The translations under genes were made by a program, and so were the position numbers. The notes beneath the pieces were generated by a model. That model saw only the letters and a program-made list of their open reading frames with translations. It was not told where the DNA came from and did not search any database. 5,793 nt of DNA, taken from NCBI GenBank assembly GCA_958417695.1, contig CATZDQ010000108.1:1-5793 (forward strand), read 5' to 3'. The DNA comes from an uncultured Clostridiaceae bacterium (GTDB lineage Bacteria; Bacillota; Clostridia; TANB77; CAG-508). Each line of letters opens with the position of its first letter. Positions within the stretch are counted from its first letter, which is position 1. Shown in pieces: positions 1-5,793 of this stretch.

Positions 1-653
1 ATGTTATTGTATTTCAATACATTTTAAAAACGGGAAGTGCAGGAAATGACCCTTATATTGTCTGGTTTTTACCAGGTATGGCTATGTGGCAATGTATTAA
101 TGATACTATCATGTCAGCTAGTGGTTCAATTAGACAATATAGTTACTTGGTTAAAAAAGTAGTATTTCCAGTAGATACGATACCACTCATTTCCACAGTA
201 GCTTCTAGTTTTGTATCTTTATTTTTATTTATTGTAGCAACAGTAGTTTGTTGTGTATATCAATATTTCCCTAATATATTAGAGTTAATTTATATGATTA
301 TAGCAGCTTATGCTTTTATGATTGCTTTTTCCAGATTTACTTCTGCGATTACTACATTAGTACCAGATTTTGCGAACTTACTATCTATTGCTATGCAGTT
401 ATTTTTCTGGTTTACACCTATCATCTGGAATCTATCTATGCTTGCAAACCATCAAACGATTCTAAAAATTGTACAATGTATGCCATTTGCTTATCTAGTA
501 ACTGGTTTTAGAGAAGTATTTATTGAAGGTAATATCCTTACTGCTGGAGGGGGAATTTACACCATTGTATTTTGGATTTTAACGATACTTATGTTTATAT
601 GGGGAAACTCAGTGTTTAAAAGAACGAAGAAAGACTTTGCTGATGTATTATAG
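1..653 (+). CDS. wzm: Polysaccharide ABC-2 transporter permease, Wzm/TagG type (5' truncated)
   Basis: This is the membrane subunit of an ABC exporter that moves lipid-linked polysaccharide across the cytoplasmic membrane. The reading frame is open from base 3, at least 25 codons before the first ATG (78), and those codons fit the family. The gene therefore starts before the window, and ATG 78 is not its start. The visible 216 residues are very hydrophobic, with about four to five membrane segments. Family landmarks are the cytoplasmic stretch LVKKVVFPVDTIPL, which in TagG/Wzm proteins contacts the ATPase, the FWFTPIIW segment, the PFAYLVTGFRE stretch and the C-terminal FADVL ending. The complete family is usually about 260-270 residues, so roughly 45-55 are missing. 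Its ATPase partner is encoded at 1680-3014, with one glycosyltransferase gene between them. Permease identity is firm. Whether the cargo is an O-antigen-like polymer or a teichoic acid is open, but the carbohydrate-binding tail on the ATPase favours the Wzm/Wzt type. Confidence 0.9.
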   Translation, partial: VIVFQYILKTGSAGNDPYIVWFLPGMAMWQCINDTIMSASGSIRQYSYLVKKVVFPVDTIPLISTVASSFVSLFLFIVATVVCCVYQYFPNILELIYMIIAAYAFMIAFSRFTSAITTLVPDFANLLSIAMQLFFWFTPIIWNLSMLANHQTILKIVQCMPFAYLVTGFREVFIEGNILTAGGGIYTIVFWILTILMFIWGNSVFKRTKKDFADVL

Positions 654-656
654 AAT

Positions 657-662
657 AGGAGG
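657..662 (+). promoter_or_regulatory. Ribosome binding site fixing a GTG start at 673
   Basis: AGGAGG lies 10 bases before GTG 673. It is the only strong Shine-Dalgarno site near the 5' end of the glycosyltransferase. The earlier in-frame starts (TTG 637, ATG 643) overlap the permease gene and have no such site. The site begins 3 bases after the permease stop codon, so the two genes are translated in close succession. Confidence 0.8.
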
Positions 663-672
663 AAATGACCAA

Positions 673-1665
673 GTGGAGCAAGAGAAAGTAGATATCTTAA
701 TGGCTACCTACAACGGAGAACGTTATGTGCAAGAACAATTAGATTCGATACTAGGACAAACTTACCAAAATTTTCGTCTAATTATTTCTGATGATGGCTC
801 TACAGATGCGACAATGGAGATTTTAACACAATATGCTAAACAAGATGCAAGAATTATCCTTTATAGACAGAAGGAAAATTTAGGATATGTTAAAAACTTT
901 GAATTTTTACTAACAAAAGTAGAGAGTGAGTATTATATGTTATCAGACCAAGATGATATATGGTTACCACAAAAAGTAGAAAAATCTTTAGAGGCTTTAA
1001 AGAGAGAACAGGTAGATTTAGTTTATGGAGACTTAGAAGTAGTAGATGAGAATCTAAAAACAGTGTATCCTTCTTTTAATGACTACATGTTATTAACTAG
1101 AAAGATAGAAAAGTGTCATGATTATAAAGTTCAATATTTGTATAATACCGTTACTGGTTGTACTTTACTATCTAAGAAGAAATTTTTAGACTATATTTTA
1201 CCAATTCCAACAGTGTCTAAATACATGTTACATGATTATTGGATTGCTTTAATAGTTTCCATCTATGGAAAAACGTATTGTATGAAAGAAACTTATATTC
1301 GTTATAGACAGCATGGCAATAACCAAGTAGGGACCAATAAAATTTCACATGGATTTCAAAAATTTCAGCAAGTTAGAGATTTATTTGTAGAGGTAAAATT
1401 AGGTGTATTTGGAAGTTATGTTAGTGAAAATGCTAGATTTCCAAAGGCTATTCAGGAGTTAAATCAAAAAGCTTTTGATTATTTTACTAGTTTACAAAAC
1501 AAGAAATATGTTTATTTTAAAGGTTGGGATATTTTCCATGAATTATATAAAAATGAGACATTTAGTTACTATATACAAAATTTTATCATTATGAATATAC
1601 CAGCAATAGGTAGAATTTTATTTCAAATACGCTATCAGTTATTAAAATGGATGGGCAAGAGATAG
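673..1665 (+). CDS. Family 2 glycosyltransferase, rhamnosyltransferase-like
   Basis: A cytoplasmic GT-A fold glycosyltransferase that probably adds a sugar from a nucleotide-sugar donor to the growing surface polysaccharide. With the GTG start at 673, chosen because of AGGAGG at 657-662, the product is 330 residues, normal for the family. Visible motifs are ATYNG (11-15) and SDDGSTD (39-45) in the nucleotide-binding half, and SDQDDIW (91-97), which carries the metal-binding D-x-D. HDYW (187-190) has the likely catalytic aspartate, and RYRQHGN (210-216) is typical of rhamnosyltransferases related to RgpB/RfbF. Donor and linkage cannot be read from sequence, so rhamnose is only a family-based guess. 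The C-terminus ends in a basic, amphipathic stretch (IRYQLLKWMGKR) that may hold the enzyme at the membrane. The gene sits between the permease and ATPase genes, 14 bases before the latter, which ties it to the exported polymer. Confidence 0.88.
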   Translation: MEQEKVDILMATYNGERYVQEQLDSILGQTYQNFRLIISDDGSTDATMEILTQYAKQDARIILYRQKENLGYVKNFEFLLTKVESEYYMLSDQDDIWLPQKVEKSLEALKREQVDLVYGDLEVVDENLKTVYPSFNDYMLLTRKIEKCHDYKVQYLYNTVTGCTLLSKKKFLDYILPIPTVSKYMLHDYWIALIVSIYGKTYCMKETYIRYRQHGNNQVGTNKISHGFQKFQQVRDLFVEVKLGVFGSYVSENARFPKAIQELNQKAFDYFTSLQNKKYVYFKGWDIFHELYKNETFSYYIQNFIIMNIPAIGRILFQIRYQLLKWMGKR

Positions 1666-1679
1666 AAAGGATTTGACAA

Positions 1680-3014
1680 ATGGAAAAGGAAGAAAGCAGA
1701 ATCAATAAAGTAGAAAAAACAGACCAAGTGGCTATTAAAATTGAGAACTTATGTAAAAAATATAAAATGTATAAAAGTAAAAAGGCAAGATTAATAGAGA
1801 CTATTGTGCCTTCTGTGCATATGCATGACGATTTTGCAGCTATGCAAGAATTTAATTTAGAAGTAAGAAGAGGAGAAGTACTAGGTGTTTTAGGAAAAAA
1901 TGGTGCTGGAAAATCCACTCTATTAAAAATGATAACCGGTGTGGTTACACCAACTAGTGGTAAAATTACTATCGATGGTAAAATTAGTTCCTTGCTAGAA
2001 CTAGGCACTGCTTTTAATCCAGAATTAACAGGGATGGAAAACATATATCAAAATGGACAAGTCATGGGTCTTACCAATGAACAAATTGAGGAGCGAAAAC
2101 AAGAAATTATAGAGTTTGCAGATATAGGAGAACATCTATATCAACCAGTTAAAACGTATTCTTCTGGAATGTTTGCACGTTTAGCCTTTGCTTGTGCTAT
2201 TAATGTCGACCCAGATATTTTAATTGTAGACGAAGTATTATCCGTAGGAGATATGTCGTTCCAATTAAAATGTTTTAAGAAGTTTGAACAGTTTAAAAAT
2301 AAAGGAAAAACGATTCTTTTTGTAACACACAGTATTACGGATATTTTAAAGAACTGTACGAGAACGATTATTATTGATGCCGGTAAAAAAATCTTTGATG
2401 GTGGTGTAAAAGAAGGCGTTGAAAAATATAAAAAAATGATAGTGGGATTGGATGATAAAACTAGTAAAGAGGGATTATTAACAGATGCCCAACTTCTAAA
2501 ACAAAACCCTAATTATCATGAAAATGCAAATCAACTTTGGAAAGCGCATTTTCAAGAAAATCCAAATTTAATCCAATATGGAAATGGAAAAGCAGAAGTG
2601 CTAGACTATGGTATGTTTGATGAACAAGGAAACTATGCTTCTATTATAGAAAATGATAAACCAATTATTCTAAAATCGAAAGTACAATTTAAAGAAGATA
2701 TTAAAGAACCTATATTTACGATGACTTTAAAAGATTTTAAAGGTTTAGAAATATGTGGAACCAATACACTGATAGAAAAAATAGCAACAGGTGAGTATCA
2801 AAAAGGCGATATTGTAGAGGTTTCCTTTAACCAAAAAATCAATGTAGCGCCAGGAAAGTATACATTATCTTTTAGCTGTACACATTTTAATAGTCGAGGA
2901 GAATTAGAGGTGTTAGACCGTAAGTATGATGCTTTGTTAGTGGAAGTACTATCTTTAAAAGATACAGTTGGGATGATTCGATTAGATTCACAAATTACCA
3001 TAGAAAAGGAATAA
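1680..3014 (+). CDS. wzt: Polysaccharide ABC transporter ATPase with C-terminal carbohydrate-binding domain, Wzt type
   Basis: The ATP-hydrolysing subunit of the exporter, partner of the permease at 1-653. It has 444 residues, longer than a plain TagH/Wzt ATPase domain (about 250). The nucleotide-binding domain covers roughly 17-255: Walker A GKNGAGKST (72-80), the Wzt-type ELGTAFNPELTG stretch (107-118), signature YSSGM (160-164), Walker B ILIVDE (180-185) and H-loop histidine 217. After a linker, residues about 280-444 form a beta-rich domain that opens with GNGKAEVLDYGMFDEQGN (301-318). This matches the Wzt C-terminal domain, which in E. coli O9a and relatives binds the modified non-reducing end of the polymer and makes export depend on that modification. 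The ATG start has AAAGGA at 1666-1671, 8 bases upstream. The domain suggests that the cargo carries a terminal cap, and a candidate capping enzyme is encoded at 3999-5781. Confidence 0.93.
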   Translation: MEKEESRINKVEKTDQVAIKIENLCKKYKMYKSKKARLIETIVPSVHMHDDFAAMQEFNLEVRRGEVLGVLGKNGAGKSTLLKMITGVVTPTSGKITIDGKISSLLELGTAFNPELTGMENIYQNGQVMGLTNEQIEERKQEIIEFADIGEHLYQPVKTYSSGMFARLAFACAINVDPDILIVDEVLSVGDMSFQLKCFKKFEQFKNKGKTILFVTHSITDILKNCTRTIIIDAGKKIFDGGVKEGVEKYKKMIVGLDDKTSKEGLLTDAQLLKQNPNYHENANQLWKAHFQENPNLIQYGNGKAEVLDYGMFDEQGNYASIIENDKPIILKSKVQFKEDIKEPIFTMTLKDFKGLEICGTNTLIEKIATGEYQKGDIVEVSFNQKINVAPGKYTLSFSCTHFNSRGELEVLDRKYDALLVEVLSLKDTVGMIRLDSQITIEKE

Positions 3015-3023
3015 AAGATAAAA

Positions 3024-3971
3024 ATGGGGAATATAGCCAAACAAAATCAAAAGCAAAAACAAGATAGAAATCCAATAAAGGTAAGACATGCTGTTATAAC
3101 AGTTGGTCTACTAGTTATCTTTATATGGATAAGCATAGCAATTGGCATGTATGTAAATCGATTAGAATTAACACAATTAGGAAATCAAAGCTCTTCACAA
3201 ATGATGGGATATGTATTAAGAACTAGCGATGGTAAAACGATTGTGATAGACGGGGGAACCGTTCAAGATGCAGATAATCTAAAAGCGCAAATTCTGCAAT
3301 ATGGAGATAAGGTAGATGTCTGGTTTCTAACACATCCTCATAAAGACCACGTGGGTGCTTTTATTACAATGATGACAGAGCAGACTCCTATAGAAGTGAA
3401 AAAAATCTATGTAACTTTAAATGACTTAGAATGGTATCAAACCAATGAACCAAATCGTAAAGAGGAAATTGAAAACTTTTTTAAGATAATAGAACAAGAG
3501 GCTATCAAAGAAAAAATAGAAGAAGTAACATTAGGACAAATTATTCATATAGGTAATTTGAAATGCGAAATATTAGGTATAAAGAACCCTGAAATAACAC
3601 ATAATGCCATTAATAACTCTAGTATGGTTATCAAAATGTACATAAATCAAAAAACAATTCTGTTTTTAGGAGATACAGGAATAGAAAGCAGTCAAAAATT
3701 ATTACAAAAGCAGTCAAAAGAAAAATTAACAGCAGATGTGGTACAAATGGCACATCATGGACAAAGTGGAGCTATAGAGGAATTATATCAGGTGATAAAA
3801 CCAAAGATTTGCCTATGGCCTACGCCAGATTGGTTGTGGGAAAATAATATAGGAACAGGAAAGAACTCAGGACCATGGAAGACTTTAGAAACTAGAGCCT
3901 GGATGGAAAAATTAGCAGTAAGACAGCAAATGATAGAAAAGGATGGCAATCAGACAATCACAATTTATTAA
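3024..3971 (+). CDS. Membrane-anchored metallo-beta-lactamase-fold hydrolase, ComEC-like
   Basis: A 315-residue protein with a lysine- and arginine-rich N-terminus (about 5-21), one membrane helix (about 22-43) and a metallo-beta-lactamase-fold domain. The positive N-terminal end predicts that the catalytic domain faces outside. Metal-binding motifs are intact: THPHKDH (103-109, giving H104, H106, D108, H109), the ComEC-like NNSSMVIKM (197-205), LGDTG with D217, and AHHGQ with H244. The C-terminal part has PDWLWENN (268-275) and SGPWKTLETR (282-291). It lacks the multi-helix channel of ComEC, so it is a stand-alone enzyme and not a DNA-uptake channel. Relatives of this fold cleave phosphodiesters or other esters, and the substrate here is unknown. 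Its position between the exporter ATPase and the methyltransferase suggests work on the exported polymer or its lipid carrier (inference). The ATG start has only a distant AAAGGA (3005-3010, 13 bases away), so translation may be coupled to the previous gene, 9 bases upstream. Confidence 0.85.
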   Translation: MGNIAKQNQKQKQDRNPIKVRHAVITVGLLVIFIWISIAIGMYVNRLELTQLGNQSSSQMMGYVLRTSDGKTIVIDGGTVQDADNLKAQILQYGDKVDVWFLTHPHKDHVGAFITMMTEQTPIEVKKIYVTLNDLEWYQTNEPNRKEEIENFFKIIEQEAIKEKIEEVTLGQIIHIGNLKCEILGIKNPEITHNAINNSSMVIKMYINQKTILFLGDTGIESSQKLLQKQSKEKLTADVVQMAHHGQSGAIEELYQVIKPKICLWPTPDWLWENNIGTGKNSGPWKTLETRAWMEKLAVRQQMIEKDGNQTITIY

Positions 3972-3980
3972 AAAGAAAAA

Positions 3981-3990
3981 AAGGGGGTGA
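3981..3990 (+). promoter_or_regulatory. Extended ribosome binding site for a TTG start at 3999
   Basis: AAGGGGGTGA can pair over its whole length with the 16S rRNA tail if one G-U pair is allowed, and it lies 8 bases before TTG 3999. There is no in-frame ATG close by; the next in-frame methionine (residue 22) has no comparable site. This supports TTG as the true start of the methyltransferase gene. A weak start codon with a strong binding site could set a defined low output. Confidence 0.75.
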
Positions 3991-3998
3991 AGGTTTAA

Positions 3999-4289
3999 TT
4001 GAAATTAAATGTAACCTATTACAAACCAAAAAAAGAAACCTTAAAAAAAGAAGAGGAAGATATGATTGAAAAATATATCAATCAATATCAGGAAACAGAA
4101 TATGAAACAGAATTGAAACACAAAATGGGTACTAAGAAAATAAGACACTTAAGCAATATTGCACAAAACATCTTAAATTGGTATCCTTTTGAAAAAGAAG
4201 CTACACTGTTAGAAATAGGTGGTAACTTTGGAGAACTAACGCGGCATGCTTTGCAAAAAGGTAAGACAAGTAGTTACAGTAGAAAGTAA
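3999..4289 (+). CDS. SAM-dependent methyltransferase, N-terminal fragment before a frameshift
   Basis: This 96-residue frame holds the start of a larger methyltransferase. The TTG start is set by the strong ribosome binding site at 3981-3990. A charged helical lead (about 10-45) is followed by HLSNIAQNILNWYPF (50-64), a stretch that precedes the SAM site in this family of polysaccharide-cluster methyltransferases. Next comes the SAM-binding motif I, LLEIGGNFGELT (70-81). After residue 81 the family pattern is lost: the frame reads RHALQKGKTSSYSRK and stops at 4287-4289. The expected continuation is found in the next frame from base 4243. Alone this fragment would have only the first strand and loop of the SAM-binding fold and should be inactive. 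It is best read as the 5' part of one gene ending at 5781. Confidence 0.8.
   Translation: MKLNVTYYKPKKETLKKEEEDMIEKYINQYQETEYETELKHKMGTKKIRHLSNIAQNILNWYPFEKEATLLEIGGNFGELTRHALQKGKTSSYSRK
4239..4245 (+). other. Frameshift site splitting the methyltransferase gene
   Basis: The bases ACGCGGC appear to contain one base too many. Reading ACG in the upstream frame, skipping C4242 and continuing with GGC gives GELTGMLCKKVRQVVTVE. This restores the class I methyltransferase pattern of motif I, the LTG-x-LC-x-K helix and the acidic end of strand 2 (E95 of the joined product) with normal spacing. The upstream frame stops at 4287-4289 and the downstream frame has a stop at 4237-4239, so the shift must lie between 4240 and 4286. 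Skipping one base in the A5G2 run at 4255-4261 also restores an open frame (ALQKVRQVV), but it fits the family less well. The joined protein would have 593 residues. The cause may be a real mutation or a sequencing error. Confidence 0.75.
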
Positions 4290-5781
4290 AATAGAAAAAG
4301 CCAAAGCAATTGCTAAAAGAAATGAAAAAGTAAGCAATCTAGAAATTATGGTAGGAGAATTAAAGGATATTACTTTTACACAAAAATTTGATTACATTAC
4401 TTTAATAGGATCCCTACCTTATGTAGCTAAAGCTAATGGCAAAACTTCACAAGAACTATTAAGTAAACTACAAGAACTATTAAAAGAAGATGGAAAATTG
4501 TTAATTGCTGTTGATAATCGTTTTGGTATCAAATACTTTGTAGGAAATCCAGACCCCTATTTAGAAAAGAAATTTGTAGGATTGCTAAATTATAATAATG
4601 AAGAAGAAAAAATAGAAACGTATACCAGACAAAAGTTAATAGATTTATTAAACCAAGTAGGCTTTTATTGCAAGCATTTCTATTATCCCTTACCAGACTA
4701 TAGAATGCCTAATGTCATCTTTTCAGACTTAGAACTACCACAGTATAACACCATCGACAAATATGCACCTTACTATACAGAAAAATCGGATATATTAATA
4801 GATGAAATTGATTTATTTAGAGAAATATTAAAAACAGATGACCAGTTATTTACCTTTTTTGCTAATGCCTATTTTGTAGAAGCAAGTAGACAAGAAATGC
4901 CTTTTACGTACAAATACATTTCCTATAATAATATGCGTCAACCAGCTTACCGACTAATTACCAAAATTGGTCAAGAATATGTAGAAAAAGAAACTGTTGA
5001 CGAAAACGCGATAGAACATTATGAACAAATAAAACAAAACATAGATATCTTACAAAAATTAGGAATACAAACTTTAGACAGTGTAGAGAATGGAAAAATA
5101 AAAAGTAAATATATGGAACAATCTAAACTGTTGTCTGCGGTACTAGCTAAAAAATTAGAAGAACAACAAATAGATATTTTCTACGAAATGGTAGATGCAT
5201 ACTATGAAAAAGTAAAACAATCTTCTGAAAAATTAGAAGATAAGCAAATTACTATATTTGAGAACAATGCAATAGCTATTACAGCAGAACAAAAAGAAAA
5301 TTTATATTTCTTGAAACAAGGACTATGGGATATGACATTCAAGAATTGCTTTTATCTAGAAGGCAACTATTATTTCTTTGACCAAGAATGGAAAGATGAG
5401 AATTTGCCAGCAGAATATATTTTATATAGATCTATCGTATATACTATTTCTTTAAGAAGATTTATTAACATCCATGAAATTCTAGAAAAATATAAGCTAA
5501 CCCCTTACTTAGACATATTTAAACAACTAGACGAAAAAATGCAAGAAAAAATAAGAGATGATGCCATCTGGAAATATTATAGTCAAAATCATTTTTTTGA
5601 TATAGACAGCACCAAACAAGAACTCATTAACGAAACCATTAGAAGTAAAGCAAAAGATGATGCTATCATAGGTATGCAAAAGCAAATAGAAGCATTAAGC
5701 AATCAACTAACTAATCGAAAATTAACTATACGCCTAAAAAGAAAAATCAGTAAATGGATGAAAAAATCCACGAACCCATAA
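4246..5781 (+). CDS. Methyltransferase with kinase-like domain and C-terminal coiled coil, WbdD-like (C-terminal part of frameshifted gene)
   Basis: This frame carries the rest of the methyltransferase begun at 3999. ATG 4246 is the first ATG of the frame but probably not a real start, because starting there would lose SAM motif I. Numbering the joined 593-residue product, the methyltransferase domain runs to about 230: VVTVE (91-95), FDYITLIGSL (130-139) and DNRFGIKYFVG (172-182), a signature of this polysaccharide-cluster family. Residues about 300-525 look kinase-like: YVEKE with K330, a following helix with E339 and E342, a catalytic-loop-like WDMTFKN (D444, N449) and FFDQEW (D461). Residues about 550-572 form a short coiled coil, and the last 20 are very basic (RLKRKISKWMKK). 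This order of domains is that of E. coli WbdD, which phosphorylates and methylates the chain end to stop elongation. The methyltransferase call is firm, the kinase call is inferred from motifs, and the capping role is inferred from order and the adjacent Wzt. If the frameshift is real, the gene is probably inactive. Confidence 0.78.
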   Translation: MLCKKVRQVVTVESKIEKAKAIAKRNEKVSNLEIMVGELKDITFTQKFDYITLIGSLPYVAKANGKTSQELLSKLQELLKEDGKLLIAVDNRFGIKYFVGNPDPYLEKKFVGLLNYNNEEEKIETYTRQKLIDLLNQVGFYCKHFYYPLPDYRMPNVIFSDLELPQYNTIDKYAPYYTEKSDILIDEIDLFREILKTDDQLFTFFANAYFVEASRQEMPFTYKYISYNNMRQPAYRLITKIGQEYVEKETVDENAIEHYEQIKQNIDILQKLGIQTLDSVENGKIKSKYMEQSKLLSAVLAKKLEEQQIDIFYEMVDAYYEKVKQSSEKLEDKQITIFENNAIAITAEQKENLYFLKQGLWDMTFKNCFYLEGNYYFFDQEWKDENLPAEYILYRSIVYTISLRRFINIHEILEKYKLTPYLDIFKQLDEKMQEKIRDDAIWKYYSQNHFFDIDSTKQELINETIRSKAKDDAIIGMQKQIEALSNQLTNRKLTIRLKRKISKWMKKSTNP

Positions 5782-5793
5782 AATAATCTCTGT

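Noticed and set aside
661..670. Repeated 10-mers: GGAAATGACC at 42-51 and 661-670, and GACCAAGTGG at 667-676 and 1722-1731
   Set aside because: They are short, occur in unrelated coding contexts, and have no flanking similarity or inverted ends. Such matches are expected by chance in AT-rich sequence.
665..691. ATG-initiated 8-residue open frame near the glycosyltransferase start
   Set aside because: The AGGAGG site is only 2 bases from this ATG, too close for normal initiation. GTG 673 has correct spacing and opens the real frame.
1589..2044. Open frame of 151 codons on the minus strand
   Set aside because: It lies across the end of the glycosyltransferase and the ATPase domain, both strongly supported by motifs. 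Its translation is low in complexity, rich in Ser, Leu and Ile, and shows no family pattern.
2798..3040. Open frame of 80 codons on the minus strand
   Set aside because: It is antisense to the Wzt C-terminal domain, with no recognisable domain and no good ribosome binding site seen.
4239..4245. Programmed +1 ribosomal frameshifting at ACG CGG C
   Set aside because: Moving the peptidyl-tRNA from ACG to CGC would break base pairing, there is no slippery run at this point, and no stimulatory structure or known regulatory need is visible. The rare CGG codon keeps the idea possible, but a simple insertion or sequencing error is more likely.
4246..4248. ATG 4246 as an independent start of a 511-residue protein
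   Set aside because: Only a weak GGAG at 4230-4233 precedes it, and the product would lose SAM motif I, which is encoded just upstream in the other frame. It is better explained as the interior of a frameshifted gene.
5782..5793. Search for a terminator after the last stop codon
   Set aside because: Only 12 bases remain, with no hairpin or T-run visible, so the end of the operon cannot be judged.

Overview
The window is a 5.8 kb piece of a cell-surface polysaccharide operon. All genes are on the + strand, and gaps between successive genes are only 9 to 27 bases. Base composition is strongly AT-rich. Shine-Dalgarno sites are purine-rich, alternative starts (GTG, TTG) are used, and the permease and ATPase resemble those of low-GC Gram-positives. 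Together these suggest a Firmicute, probably of the Clostridia (inference from style, not from a marker gene). I see no RNA gene, mobile element, CRISPR array, promoter or terminator. Both ends lie inside the operon or very close to a gene edge, so transcription probably starts upstream of the window.

Layout: (1) 1-653, the C-terminal two thirds or more of a Wzm/TagG-type ABC-2 permease, cut by the window start. (2) 673-1665, a family 2 glycosyltransferase of the rhamnosyltransferase type. (3) 1680-3014, a Wzt-type ATPase with a C-terminal carbohydrate-binding domain. (4) 3024-3971, a membrane-anchored metallo-beta-lactamase-fold hydrolase of the ComEC-like type. (5) 3999-5781, one long methyltransferase gene split by a +1 frameshift near 4242. 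It reads as an N-terminal fragment (3999-4289) and a long C-terminal part (4246-5781).

Working model: the glycosyltransferase helps build a polysaccharide on a lipid carrier inside the cell. Wzm and Wzt export it, with the extra Wzt domain reading the chain end. The last gene is the most interesting. Restored across the frameshift it is about 593 residues: a SAM methyltransferase domain, then a region with kinase-like catalytic motifs (D-x4-N, then a D-x-E box), then a short coiled coil with a basic tail. That order is the one known for E. coli O9a WbdD, which phosphorylates and methylates the chain end, stops elongation and provides the export signal read by Wzt. I infer a WbdD-like chain-capping and export system in a Gram-positive. 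The hydrolase is predicted to face the outside and could act on the exported polymer, but its substrate cannot be read from the sequence.
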